Source: Candidatus Iainarchaeum sp.
GTDB taxonomy: Archaea > B1Sed10-29 > WALL01
Assembly: GCA_021162685.1 (NCBI GenBank)
Contig: JAGGYF010000031.1
Span: 1-42,807, forward strand
Length of the DNA: 42,807 nucleotides
Direction of reading: 5' to 3'
In this document: positions 9,882 to 18,337 of the stretch, one piece after another
Layout: each line of letters begins with the position of its first letter
Numbering within the stretch: the first letter of the stretch is position 1
The notes under the pieces: generated by a model
Told to the model about the DNA's origin: nothing
Seen by the model: the letters and a program-made list of their open reading frames with translations, nothing else
Databases searched by the model: none
Made by a program: the position numbers and the translations under genes

Positions 9882-10966
9882 TACCAAAAAAGAGGATTGA
9901 TGAAATACTAGATGGATATGGAGATGACATAACAATAACAACTGTTTGTTCACATACAGCACTTCAGATATTTCATGGAGCGAAGAAGGAAGGATTCAAA
10001 ACATTGGGAATTGCCACAAGAGACAGGATAAATACGTACGATGCTTTCCCTCTTGCAAAACCAGATGAATATATTGTTGTTGACAAAATGAGTGATATAT
10101 TGAATGAGAACATACAGGAACAACTAAGAGAAAGGCACGCTGTTATTGTTCCACATGGTTCATTTGTGGAATATGTTGGGTCAAAAAATATAGAGGATAG
10201 ATTAGAGGTGCCAATGCTTGGCAACAGGGCAGTACTAGATTGGGAGAGTGATAGAGAGAAAGAGAGAAAATGGCTAAAAGAAGCAGGATGCAAGGTGCCA
10301 CCACGAATAAAAGACCCATCGCAGATTGATAGGCCATGTCTAGTAAAATTTTGTGGAGCAAAGGGTGGAAGAGGGTTTTTCATAGCCCTTAATGAAGAGG
10401 AATTTTATAGGAAACTTGGGGACAGAAACGAGGATTATATAATTCAAGAGTTCATACTTGGAACAAGGTACTACCACCACTTCTTCTACTCTCCATTATC
10501 TGATATAGGATATAAGGCAGGTGAAGGGCACATAGAGCTGTTAGGTATTGACAGACGAAACGAATCAAACATTGATGAACTTCACAGGTTTGGCTTTACA
10601 AGAGATGAGCTTGAGAGAGTTGGTGTGAAACAAACATTTGTTGTTACAGGAAATCTACCACTAGTAGTAAGGGAATCGTTACTCCCAAAAATCTTTGAGA
10701 TGGGAAGGAGCGTAGTTGATAAATCAGTTGAGTGGTTTTATCCAGGTATGGTTGGTCCATTTTGCCTTGAAACAATATGCACAGATGACCTTGAATTTTA
10801 TGTATTTGAGATCTCCGCGAGGATCGTTGCTGGAACAAATCTCTATCCTATGGGTTCCCACTACTCATACTATATGTATGACGAACCAATGAGCACTGGG
10901 AGGAGGATTGCAATTGAGTTGAAGAACGCAATAAAGCAAAACAGAGTAAAAGAGGTGGTTTATTGA
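9878..10966 (+). CDS. purP: 5-formaminoimidazole-4-carboxamide ribonucleotide synthetase (formate-dependent)
   Basis: The 362-residue protein matches canonical archaeal PurP, which uses formate and ATP to formylate AICAR. Visible signatures include TTVCSHTALQIFHGAKKEGF, VPHGSFVEYVG, PMLGNRAVLDWESDR, KFCGAKGGRGFF (ATP-grasp glycine-rich loop) and YVFEISARIVAGTN near the end, which carries ligand-binding residues. The start ATG overlaps the upstream stop (ATGA) behind GAGGTGG. It ends in TGATG with purH. Having purP beside a full purH gives two candidate enzymes for one step. Confidence 0.93.
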   Translation: MIPKKRIDEILDGYGDDITITTVCSHTALQIFHGAKKEGFKTLGIATRDRINTYDAFPLAKPDEYIVVDKMSDILNENIQEQLRERHAVIVPHGSFVEYVGSKNIEDRLEVPMLGNRAVLDWESDREKERKWLKEAGCKVPPRIKDPSQIDRPCLVKFCGAKGGRGFFIALNEEEFYRKLGDRNEDYIIQEFILGTRYYHHFFYSPLSDIGYKAGEGHIELLGIDRRNESNIDELHRFGFTRDELERVGVKQTFVVTGNLPLVVRESLLPKIFEMGRSVVDKSVEWFYPGMVGPFCLETICTDDLEFYVFEISARIVAGTNLYPMGSHYSYYMYDEPMSTGRRIAIELKNAIKQNRVKEVVY

Positions 10967-12489
10967 TGTTGGCATTGATTAGTGTCTCTGACAAAACAGG
11001 TATTGTAGAGTTTGCCAAAGGTCTAAAAGAGTTAGGATATGACATCATATCAACGGGTGGAACAGCAAAGGTACTTAGGGAATCAGGAATAGACGTTATT
11101 GATGTATCTGAATATACTGGTTTCCCTGAGATGATGGATGGGAGGGTAAAAACCCTACATCCTAAAATACATGCTGGAATCCTCGGGCTGAGAAACAAAG
11201 AGGAACATATGAGACAGATGGAAGAACATGGCATAAAACCAATAGACCTAGTTGTTGTTAATCTATATCCTTTTGAGCAGACCGTATCTAAAGGTTGCTC
11301 ATTAGAGGAGGCAATAGAGAACATAGACATTGGTGGGCCAACATTGCTTCGTTCTGCTGCGAAAAACTTTGAGAGTGTGGTTGTAATTTGCAACCCAAAG
11401 AGGTATAATGAGATACTAGAAAAATTGAGGAAAGGTTCGGTTGATCTAGAAACAAGAAAAATGCTCGCTGCTGAGGTCTTTATGCATACAGCTCACTATG
11501 ATACTATAATAGGTAACTATCTAAAAGAGGAGAAGTTCCCAACTACATTAAACCTGACATACGAAAAGGTTCAGAATTTAAGATATGGAGAAAACCCTCA
11601 CCAAGAAGCTGCATTCTACAAAGAACCGTTTGTTACAGATTCCTGTTTAGCAACAGCAGAGCAGCTGCATGGAAAAGAATTAAGCTTCAATAATATCCTT
11701 GATATGGACTCTGCATTGAAACTTGTGAAGGAATTTGATGAAATCGCATGTGTAATAGTAAAACATAATAATCCATGTGGAGCAGCAATAGCAGATAAGC
11801 AGATTGATGCGTACAGAAAAGCATTAGAAACAGATCCCATCTCAGCATTTGGTGGCATTATAGCATTCAATACACCAGTAGAGGAAGAGACTGCACAAGA
11901 GATCATTAAAAGATTTTATGAGTGCGTAATTGCTCCTGGATACAGTGAAAAGGCACTTGAGGTACTAAAAACAAAGAAGAAATTGAGATTAATGAAAGTG
12001 CCACCATTTAGAGGGAAGAAGGATAACAAGTCCCTTGAAATAAAGAGGGTTGTTGGTGGCATATTAATACAGGATAGGGATCAAGAACTCTACAAGGAAC
12101 TAAAAGTTGTAACCAATAGAAAGCCAACTGATGAAGAGATGAAAGCTATGATCTTTGCATTGAAGGTATGTAAACACGTAAAAAGCAATTGCGTAGTATA
12201 CGCAAAGCAGGATAGAACCATAGGGATAGGTGCGGGTCAGATGTCAAGAGTAGATTCCTCAGTTATCGGAGCGATGAAAGCAAAAAACGCGGGTTTGGAC
12301 ACAAAAGGCACTGCATTAGCATCAGATGCATTCTTCCCGTTTAGGGATGCTGTTGATGCAGCTGCAGAAGCAGGAGTGACAGCCATTATCCAACCAGGCG
12401 GCTCTATAAGAGACCAAGAAGTAATAGACGCCTGCAACGAGCACAACATCGCGATGGTGTTTTCTGGGATGAGACATTTTAATCATTGA
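10966..12489 (+). CDS. purH: Bifunctional AICAR transformylase / IMP cyclohydrolase
   Basis: The 507-residue protein has both PurH domains. The IMP cyclohydrolase part covers about residues 1-190 (LISVSDKTGIVEFAK, STGGTAKVL, DGRVKTLHPKIHAGIL, NIDIGGPTLLRSAAKN). The folate-dependent AICAR transformylase part follows (NLRYGENPHQEAA, IVKHNNPCGAA, DPISAFGGIIAFN, DAFFPFRDAVDAA, QPGGSIRDQEV). ATG 10966 is chosen because GAGGTGG at 10952-10958 is well spaced and the ATG overlaps the purP stop. A TTG three bases earlier is possible. The last 39 bases of the gene are part of a 42-bp repeat copied downstream. Confidence 0.96.
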   Translation: MLALISVSDKTGIVEFAKGLKELGYDIISTGGTAKVLRESGIDVIDVSEYTGFPEMMDGRVKTLHPKIHAGILGLRNKEEHMRQMEEHGIKPIDLVVVNLYPFEQTVSKGCSLEEAIENIDIGGPTLLRSAAKNFESVVVICNPKRYNEILEKLRKGSVDLETRKMLAAEVFMHTAHYDTIIGNYLKEEKFPTTLNLTYEKVQNLRYGENPHQEAAFYKEPFVTDSCLATAEQLHGKELSFNNILDMDSALKLVKEFDEIACVIVKHNNPCGAAIADKQIDAYRKALETDPISAFGGIIAFNTPVEEETAQEIIKRFYECVIAPGYSEKALEVLKTKKKLRLMKVPPFRGKKDNKSLEIKRVVGGILIQDRDQELYKELKVVTNRKPTDEEMKAMIFALKVCKHVKSNCVVYAKQDRTIGIGAGQMSRVDSSVIGAMKAKNAGLDTKGTALASDAFFPFRDAVDAAAEAGVTAIIQPGGSIRDQEVIDACNEHNIAMVFSGMRHFNH

Positions 12490-12585
12490 TGTTTTAATAG
12501 TGGGGTCTTGTGCCCCACGGCTCCCAGGGTGCCAACGCTGATTGCGATGGTGTTTTCTGGGATGAGACATTTTAATCATTGATGT
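12451..12585 (+). repeat. 42-bp perfect direct repeat (end of purH and a copy 93 bp on)
   Basis: Bases 12451-12492, which are the last coding bases of purH plus three beyond the stop, recur exactly at 12544-12585. The match continues with one mismatch two bases further upstream. Between the copies is a GC-rich 51-bp stretch carrying a hairpin. The second copy lies directly in front of the DUF72 gene, and its TTTTAAT (about 12571-12577) sits about 25 bases before that start codon, where a TATA box would be expected. Duplication, insertion or an assembly effect could each explain it. Confidence 0.9.
12500..12518 (+). terminator. GC-rich hairpin after purH
   Basis: GTGGGG at 12500-12505 pairs with CCCCAC at 12513-12518 around a seven-base loop, eleven bases after the purH stop. 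No long T-run follows, so a terminator role is uncertain. A second GC-rich stretch (CTCCCAGGGTGCC, 12521-12533) follows directly and resembles a stretch near 23586. Confidence 0.4.
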
Positions 12586-12598
12586 GTAGTGAAAACAC

Positions 12599-13288
12599 AT
12601 GAAAGTTGGTTGTTGCGGTTGGAGCTATCTTGATGCAAAAGCATATTTTGGTGATAGGTGGAAGGAAAGATTTGAATCTAAGCTTGCTGCATACGCCTCT
12701 TTATTTGAGTTGGTTGAAATTAACTCAACTTTTTACAGGATACCAAAAGAAAAAACTGCGGAGAGATGGAGAAATGAAGTTCCAAAAGAATTTGAATTCA
12801 CTGTTAAATGTTCTCAGATTGTCAGCCATAAAGATAGATTTAGAACAAATGTCTCTCTGGAAGCATTTAATCAAACAAAAAGAATAGCCGAGATACTTAA
12901 TGCCAGGATTATTCTAATACAATGCCCACCAAGCTGGCATATCAATGATGAGAATGAGAGATTATTTAGAAGGTTCATGGAATCAATAGATTGGAATGGA
13001 AAAATTGCTTGGGAGTATAGGGGGAAAGAAAACAAGGAACGAGTAAAAGAACTGTGCAAGGAGTTTTCGCTAATACATTGTGTTGATCCGTTAAGGGAGA
13101 GAAGCCTAAGTAAAGGCATTGGTTACTACAGACTCCATGGATTCGGAAAACCTAGCATGTATAATTATAGGTTCAGTGATGAGGAACTGGAAAGAGTTAG
13201 GAGAAACGTAAGGAAGAAAAGCTATGTCTTATTTAACAATATATATTGCTATGAAGATGCATTAAGATTTATGAGGATGATACAATGA
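12599..13288 (+). CDS. DUF72 family protein (YecE-like TIM barrel)
   Basis: The 229-residue protein begins KVGCCGWSYLDAKAYFGDRW and contains FELVEINSTFYRIP, FTVKCSQIVSH and YYRLHGFG. These are the conserved segments of DUF72, a TIM-barrel family of unknown function found widely in bacteria and archaea. No ribosome binding site is obvious; a TATA-like run in the duplicated purH tail lies about 25 bases upstream, so the mRNA may be leaderless. It overlaps the next gene by four bases (ATGA). Confidence 0.88.
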   Translation: MKVGCCGWSYLDAKAYFGDRWKERFESKLAAYASLFELVEINSTFYRIPKEKTAERWRNEVPKEFEFTVKCSQIVSHKDRFRTNVSLEAFNQTKRIAEILNARIILIQCPPSWHINDENERLFRRFMESIDWNGKIAWEYRGKENKERVKELCKEFSLIHCVDPLRERSLSKGIGYYRLHGFGKPSMYNYRFSDEELERVRRNVRKKSYVLFNNIYCYEDALRFMRMIQ

Positions 13289-13686
13289 AACTAACATTGG
13301 GAGATTGGCTGGAATTTGTATTATCTGGACTGCCTCCTGTGGATTGGTACTATGCACTAAGCCACAAGCCCACAAGGGTTGAGAAGGCTTTATTCCCAAA
13401 ATTTGTCAAAAGACCACATAAAGAATGGATTATTGCGACTGCTGAACATATTATTTATTTAATCCTTGGTTTTTGTTTTACATATTTTATCAACTTGGAC
13501 TGGTCATTAAAAGTTGGTGTGTTTGCTATCTTTATAGTCATTCCATTAGAGTTTTTATACTTCAAATGGAGGGTTGCACTGTTCAAAGAAATGGATTGGT
13601 GGAGATTAGGAATAGCAGCACTCTGGAATATGTTCAATATTTTGATGTATTGGTTGATTGGGATTGCTATTGCCCTACGGTTTTAG
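13285..13686 (+). CDS. Small integral membrane protein
   Basis: I do not recognise this 133-residue protein. It has a Trp- and Tyr-rich N-terminal part (GLPPVDWYYALSHKP), then about three hydrophobic segments near residues 50-70, 72-90 and 110-130. It overlaps the DUF72 gene by four bases, so the two are probably co-translated. Its end overlaps the convergent UPF0248 gene by 20 bases. Confidence 0.7.
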   Translation: MKLTLGDWLEFVLSGLPPVDWYYALSHKPTRVEKALFPKFVKRPHKEWIIATAEHIIYLILGFCFTYFINLDWSLKVGVFAIFIVIPLEFLYFKWRVALFKEMDWWRLGIAALWNMFNILMYWLIGIAIALRF

Positions 13687-13903
13687 GCCATACTTGGATG
13701 TTATTCTGTGTTATCCTAACTATTCTATGATACGGTATATTTGTGCCATTTGAAAGAACCATGGCAAATGGTCCAAGTTCAACAATATCCTCAAAACGTA
13801 TATGCTTTATGTTCCCTTTTGCACCCCTATGTATAATCTCAATTGTTATTCCCTTCTCATTGTTCCACTTGAATTTATTTAGGAGGTTTCTTAATCCTCT
13901 CAT
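13667..13903 (-). CDS. UPF0248 (DUF504) family protein
   Basis: The 78-residue protein has the pattern of the archaeal UPF0248/DUF504 family: RNLLNKFKWN, IIHRGAKGNIKHIRFEDIVEL, then IPYHRIVRI and a final Trp segment. The function is unknown; small RNA-related roles have been proposed for family members, but nothing here tests that. It starts nine bases after the UPF0047 stop, behind a GGGAG element, so the two are likely co-transcribed. Confidence 0.82.
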   Translation of the reverse strand: MRGLRNLLNKFKWNNEKGITIEIIHRGAKGNIKHIRFEDIVELGPFAMVLSNGTNIPYHRIVRITQNNIQVWPKTVGQ

Positions 13904-13912
13904 CTGCTCCCA

Positions 13913-14326
13913 TCACTCTCCTATTATTGTTAGTATAACTTCACGGTTTCTTGCCTTAAAAAATTCAATAAAGAATATCCTCTGCCATGTACCAAGTGCT
14001 AGGTTGCCATTTATTATAGGAATTGTTGTACTTGAGCCAAATAGCTGGTTTTTTATGTGTGCGGTTGCATTTATGTTCCCTTCGTAGTCATGCCTGTATT
14101 TCTTGTTTAGGGGCAGAATATCCTTGAGGAATTCCTTTGTATCAGAATGCATATCTTCATCTGCCTCTTGTATAGTTATGGCTGCTGTGGTATGCTCAGA
14201 GAATATATTTAGAATACCCTGGTTTATGCCTGTCTCTTTGACAAATGACTGTGCTTCATCTGTTATATCAATATATTCGTGATCGTGTCTTGTTTTTACT
14301 CGGATTCTTTTTGTTTTCACCTTCAT
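13913..14326 (-). CDS. UPF0047 (YjbQ) family protein
   Basis: The 137-residue protein carries the UPF0047 hallmarks HTTAAITIQEAD, NATAHIKNQLFGSS, PIINGNLALGTWQRIFFIEF and a final VILTIIGE strand. The YjbQ family is annotated as having thiamine-phosphate synthase side activity; its true role is open. A TATA-like AATTTAAAC at about 14349-14357 lies some 27 bases upstream of the ATG, suggesting a leaderless mRNA. Confidence 0.88.
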   Translation of the reverse strand: MKVKTKRIRVKTRHDHEYIDITDEAQSFVKETGINQGILNIFSEHTTAAITIQEADEDMHSDTKEFLKDILPLNKKYRHDYEGNINATAHIKNQLFGSSTTIPIINGNLALGTWQRIFFIEFFKARNREVILTIIGE

Positions 14327-14368
14327 ATTTTAGATAGTGTGTATGGAGGTTTAAATTGCTTTTGGGCA

Positions 14369-15238
14369 TTAAGAGAGGAGTATCCAAAATAGTAAATCGC
14401 CAGTTAGTAATGTGAGGACAAGGGAGATGAATATAAATGGTCCAAATCTTGGGAGATATTCATTCACAGGTATTGTTTTTATTTTATGCTTCTTTGCATT
14501 TTTCTTTATCTGCGAAAGTTGTGGTTCCCAGAGTGTTCTCTGCTTACCAAGCCCTAGGGCTTTTTTCATTTTTTCGTCTATAAGCTCTAATGCAAGAACA
14601 TCATCATCATTTAGTTTTGAGATTGGTTTTGACTTTACAATATACATCTTTAGTATGTCCTCCTTAAAGGCTAAAACAAATGCTCCTAGTATCATAGGTA
14701 TTGCTATTATGAGCATTCTTGCGTTCAAGATGTACCAAACATAGAACATTGGTAGCATAATGGCACATATCCCAATGCCCTTAATTGTTTTTCTATTGAA
14801 TTGCTTTATCCTTTTTCTATCATTGTATATGCGAAAGATATAACCAAGAGAGACAAAGAACATTGCGATGATTACTGCTGTGAAGAATATAGATACTATT
14901 GGAGGATATGGTGGAACAACCCTTATGTGTGTAAAAGAGACTAATTGCTCTGGGTATTTTGGGATTAGGAGAGACAATGCAGTAAATAGTTTTACATCAC
15001 CTCCTCCTAACTGGCCAAAGAAATAGAAGACTAATCCAACCAAGAATACTATGCCTGCAATTCCGTAATATAGTATTGCAGTCTCTAATCCGTAAACAAA
15101 TGGTAAGATAATTGCTCCTATTGCTATCATAGCGTATGTTAGGGTGTCGGATATGTAACTGGTTTTCCAGTCCTGATATCCTGCTATAAGTGTCCCTACT
15201 ACAGCAACAAATATGCTAATCCATTGTAACGTGTTCAT
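14369..15238 (-). CDS. A24-type prepilin peptidase (archaeal PilD/FlaK-like)
   Basis: The 289-residue membrane protein has the two aspartates of aspartic prepilin peptidases: one in GYQDWKTSYISD near residue 22 and the GGGDVKL (GxGD) motif near residue 80. Several hydrophobic segments follow, with a cytosolic stretch rich in Lys (SKPISKLNDDDV to KKNAKKHKIK), then a final pair of membrane segments. Such enzymes cut signal peptides of archaellin or pilin-like proteins at the cytosolic face. The start overlaps the end of pus10 by 23 bases. No pilin gene is seen in the window. Confidence 0.9.
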   Translation of the reverse strand: MNTLQWISIFVAVVGTLIAGYQDWKTSYISDTLTYAMIAIGAIILPFVYGLETAILYYGIAGIVFLVGLVFYFFGQLGGGDVKLFTALSLLIPKYPEQLVSFTHIRVVPPYPPIVSIFFTAVIIAMFFVSLGYIFRIYNDRKRIKQFNRKTIKGIGICAIMLPMFYVWYILNARMLIIAIPMILGAFVLAFKEDILKMYIVKSKPISKLNDDDVLALELIDEKMKKALGLGKQRTLWEPQLSQIKKNAKKHKIKTIPVNEYLPRFGPFIFISLVLTLLTGDLLFWILLS

Positions 15239-16472
15239 GCACCCCTAATACATTCAATTCTTTACACACACAGCCGGGGAGAATATCCGAAAAACTTGGC
15301 TTTGTTCTCCCATCATCTCCAGATATAATCTCCTTTATGTATGTACCTGATTCTGCTGTTATTACTGCTCTAAACGTGTGGTTATCTATTTTCTCACATC
15401 TCACTTCCTTTATTCTTTTCCTTCTCGTTAGGTCTGCTCTTCTATGCAGGACTCTCTTTGGTGTTCTCTGTGATATTGTGGTTTCTGAAAATGTCTTCTC
15501 TATCTGCTTGAGTTTCTCTTCTGTTACTTCTACATCACAGGAGATTATTGCCTCGTAGGTCTTATCATATTTTATAGCCTTCAAAAACCTTACCTCTTCT
15601 TTTGAGGACTTCCTCATATCCTTTACTTCTACTTTTCCTTCTGCATAAATATTGATGGTATGCATGAGTGACTGAAAATCTATGTTTCTCTTTATTGGCT
15701 CTTTTATCTCAATAACAAATGGTCTCCATCCCAACATCTTCGCATCTATGTCTTCCCTACCCGAACCATGGAATTTGTGGGCCTTACCTGCTGTTACATC
15801 CATGATGGGTTTTGCTATTATCTCTTCCACACTCTCCTTGTACATCTTTCCAGTATAGTTGCATTTTTCGCATCCTCTCCCATGACAATATCTACAATAC
15901 CATTTTGTTTGTGGTATCCCAGAAACTAATTTCCTATATCTTCCAAAGATAAACAAGGGATGGGATAGTATAGTCACTCTTACATCTTCTCCCCTTAAAT
16001 CTACAAGAATAGTTATATCTGGGTTTCTAAACTCTGCCTTCTTTCCCGTTTTCTTCTCTATTGCTCTTCCTATCTCCCTAACAATGTCCTTTTTTATGGG
16101 TTCACAATAAGCTGCCCCTACTTCCTCCCATATCTTTTCCTCTGCAACCAATAGTGACTCATCAACAGTTGTGCCAACAACAAATGTATCAAAATCATAA
16201 TTTTGAATCATCTCTTCAGCATACTCTATTGCTTTTGGAATCTTGTAGAAAATCCCTCTACACAATGGGCATTGTTTGCTCATTTTTGGCTTCGCGCTCT
16301 TTGTTTCAAGTAATGTCCTTGCCTCATCTATGCTCTTTGCATTACGTATTGCCCAGCCTATCTCATCTGTGTTATGCCCTTTAAACAATAACGAGAACTG
16401 CCTTCCAATACATCTATCACAGAGCCCCTTATTGACAAGCTTTGCTTTCATCTCATTGAAGTCAATTTCCAT
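15216..16472 (-). CDS. pus10: tRNA pseudouridine synthase Pus10
   Basis: Archaeal Pus10 makes pseudouridine 54 and 55 in tRNA. The protein has an N-terminal zinc and THUMP-like part (LCDRCIGRQF, CPLCRGIF), a second CxxC pair (YCRYCHGRGCEKC) and the catalytic segment HGSGREDIDAKMLGWRPF, with the aspartate in REDID. The C-terminal TESGTYIKEIISGDDGRTKPS is the usual end of the family. I choose ATG 16472 (MEIDFNEMKAKL) over the longer frame from 16526 because AGAGGT lies just upstream and the longer start would run deep into the preceding gene. It overlaps that gene by 11 bases. Confidence 0.94.
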   Translation of the reverse strand: MEIDFNEMKAKLVNKGLCDRCIGRQFSLLFKGHNTDEIGWAIRNAKSIDEARTLLETKSAKPKMSKQCPLCRGIFYKIPKAIEYAEEMIQNYDFDTFVVGTTVDESLLVAEEKIWEEVGAAYCEPIKKDIVREIGRAIEKKTGKKAEFRNPDITILVDLRGEDVRVTILSHPLFIFGRYRKLVSGIPQTKWYCRYCHGRGCEKCNYTGKMYKESVEEIIAKPIMDVTAGKAHKFHGSGREDIDAKMLGWRPFVIEIKEPIKRNIDFQSLMHTINIYAEGKVEVKDMRKSSKEEVRFLKAIKYDKTYEAIISCDVEVTEEKLKQIEKTFSETTISQRTPKRVLHRRADLTRRKRIKEVRCEKIDNHTFRAVITAESGTYIKEIISGDDGRTKPSFSDILPGCVCKELNVLGVHEHVTMD

Positions 16473-16986
16473 ACCTAAACCTCTTCTCTTCACCCTCAAC
16501 ATATAATCTAATAAGTACTTCATCACTGAAATCCATTATGCAAAAGGATTGCTTCATATCTGCATTTCCGCCCCCCCATACACCACAAGCACTGCCCGGG
16601 TTCACAAATAGAGTATCATTATATATGCTGATATCTGACACGTGTGTATGGCCATGTATTAGTATATTTGCGTTCATCTTCTTCGCATACATATAAAGTT
16701 GGGGGATATCTCCCCTTGGAACAATCTCTGTGCCATGCATCATCCCTATCTTCCATTTCCCTATCCTCTTCTCTATGTGATGGGGCAGATCCAAATAATC
16801 CATATTTCCCTCAACTGCAAAGACTGGTGCAAAAGAATTAAGATAGTCAAGTGTCTCCTGATTTGTTATATCCCCTGTACAAAAGATCATATCTGGCCCT
16901 GCCTCATTCATTATATCAATTATCCAACTCGGTATAACCTTTGCCCTGTTAGGTATGTGAAAATCCCCTATTGCTACTATCCTCAA
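16462..16986 (-). CDS. MJ0936/YfcE-type metallophosphoesterase
   Basis: The 174-residue protein shows the calcineurin-like motifs in order: GDFHIP (D8, H10), CTGDIT, EGNMD, MMHGTE and HGHTHVS, then NPGSAC. This matches the small archaeal YfcE/MJ0936 phosphodiesterases, which bind two metal ions. The natural substrate is not known. The start is TTG at 16986, supported by AGGTGAT about six bases upstream, which overlaps the srp54 stop region. It lies between srp54 and pus10 in a tightly packed series. Confidence 0.9.
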   Translation of the reverse strand: MRIVAIGDFHIPNRAKVIPSWIIDIMNEAGPDMIFCTGDITNQETLDYLNSFAPVFAVEGNMDYLDLPHHIEKRIGKWKIGMMHGTEIVPRGDIPQLYMYAKKMNANILIHGHTHVSDISIYNDTLFVNPGSACGVWGGGNADMKQSFCIMDFSDEVLIRLYVEGEEKRFRYGN

Positions 16987-16990
16987 CTAA

Positions 16991-18307
16991 TCACCTAAAT
17001 CGCTTCATCAGTGAGGAGAGATTGGAAGGTGGTCTCTTCCCCTTCTTCATCTTTGAAAACATCTTCTTTGCTAGATTAAATTGTTTTAAAAGTTCTCTTA
17101 CTTCTTCTTCCTTTCTCCCTGATCCCTTTGCTATTCTTTCTATTCTGCTCTTCTTAATAATATCTGGATTCTTTCTCTCCTCCTCTGTCATACTATCTAT
17201 AATGACTTTGTATATCCTCAATTTCTCTTCGCTTTTTTCTATGTCCTCATCTGATATCTTCATAGATAATCCCAATTGCTCTAACACCTTAGATAATGGT
17301 CCCATTTTTCGTGTTGCTTCAAGTTGTTTATAAAATGTCTTTAATGTAAACTCCCCCTTCAGCATCTCCTCGGGTGATAATTCCTCCTCTTCTACTATCT
17401 CCCTTACCTTGCTCAAAAGGGAGGATAGGTCTCCATATCCTAATAAACGTGAGATGTATCGTTCTGCATTATATATCTCGAAATCATCTATCTTCTCTCC
17501 TGTTCCAATAAAGACTATTGGTACCTTTGCCTCAGCACATGCAGAAAGTGCTCCTCCTCCTTTTGCACTTGAATCCATCTTTGTTATAATAACTCCAGTA
17601 AGACCTACTGCATCATTAAACTGCTTTGCTTGCTTTGATGCAGTCTGTCCCATATCTGCTCCAATAACAAGATATGTTTCATCTGGTTTTAGAACCTGAG
17701 CTATCTTATTTATTTCATCTATCAATTCCTTATTTATTGAATCCCTTCCAGCAGAATCTACAATTATTACATCAAATCCCTTGAATGTGTCTAATCCCTT
17801 TTTTAGTATAGATATTGGGTCTCTCTCTTCTGGCATACCAAAGGAGGGAATATTGATTTTGTCACCAAGTTGTTTTAACTGCTCGTATGCTGCTGGCCTC
17901 CAGGTATCTGTAGTTATCATTGCAGTTTTTAGTCCTCTTTTTGAAAAGAATTTCGCAAGTTTTGCTGTTGTACTTGTCTTGCCGTGTCCATATGTCCCAA
18001 CAAGCAGGATCTTTTGAGGTTTTATGTCTGGTGTGTGTCCTTCTCCAACAAGACTGACAAGTTCGTCATATACAATCTTTATAAAGTGTTCCTTTTGGCT
18101 TAGTCCTTTTGGTGGCTTCTCTGATTTAACCCTCTCTCTTATCCTCTTGGTCATCTCCAAAACAAGCTTTACATTAACATCTGCTTGTATCAATGTTCTT
18201 TGCAGTTCTCTAATGCTCTGGTTTAGGAGTGTTTCATCAATGATTGGTGCTCCAGATATTTTGCTTATGACATTTCTCAACCCTGCTGCAAATTTTGAAA
18301 TGGGCAT
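16991..18307 (-). CDS. srp54: Signal recognition particle GTPase SRP54
   Basis: SRP54 binds 7S RNA and signal sequences and delivers ribosomes to FtsY. The 438-residue protein has an N domain (1 to about 90), a G domain with P-loop GTYGHGKT at residues 104-111, DTWRPAAYEQLKQL, DSAGRD and ITKMDSSAKGGGALS, then an M domain from about 300. The M domain ends in a basic RPPSNLSSLMKRF segment. It follows ftsY by 30 bases. The 7S RNA gene is not in the window. Confidence 0.97.
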   Translation of the reverse strand: MPISKFAAGLRNVISKISGAPIIDETLLNQSIRELQRTLIQADVNVKLVLEMTKRIRERVKSEKPPKGLSQKEHFIKIVYDELVSLVGEGHTPDIKPQKILLVGTYGHGKTSTTAKLAKFFSKRGLKTAMITTDTWRPAAYEQLKQLGDKINIPSFGMPEERDPISILKKGLDTFKGFDVIIVDSAGRDSINKELIDEINKIAQVLKPDETYLVIGADMGQTASKQAKQFNDAVGLTGVIITKMDSSAKGGGALSACAEAKVPIVFIGTGEKIDDFEIYNAERYISRLLGYGDLSSLLSKVREIVEEEELSPEEMLKGEFTLKTFYKQLEATRKMGPLSKVLEQLGLSMKISDEDIEKSEEKLRIYKVIIDSMTEEERKNPDIIKKSRIERIAKGSGRKEEEVRELLKQFNLAKKMFSKMKKGKRPPSNLSSLMKRFR

Positions 18308-18337
18308 AATATCTTTATCTCCACAATACTATTAAAA

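Noticed and set aside
12322-12600. 92-residue minus-strand reading frame
   Set aside because: It is the reverse of the purH end and its duplicated tail; its internal repeat reflects that duplication.
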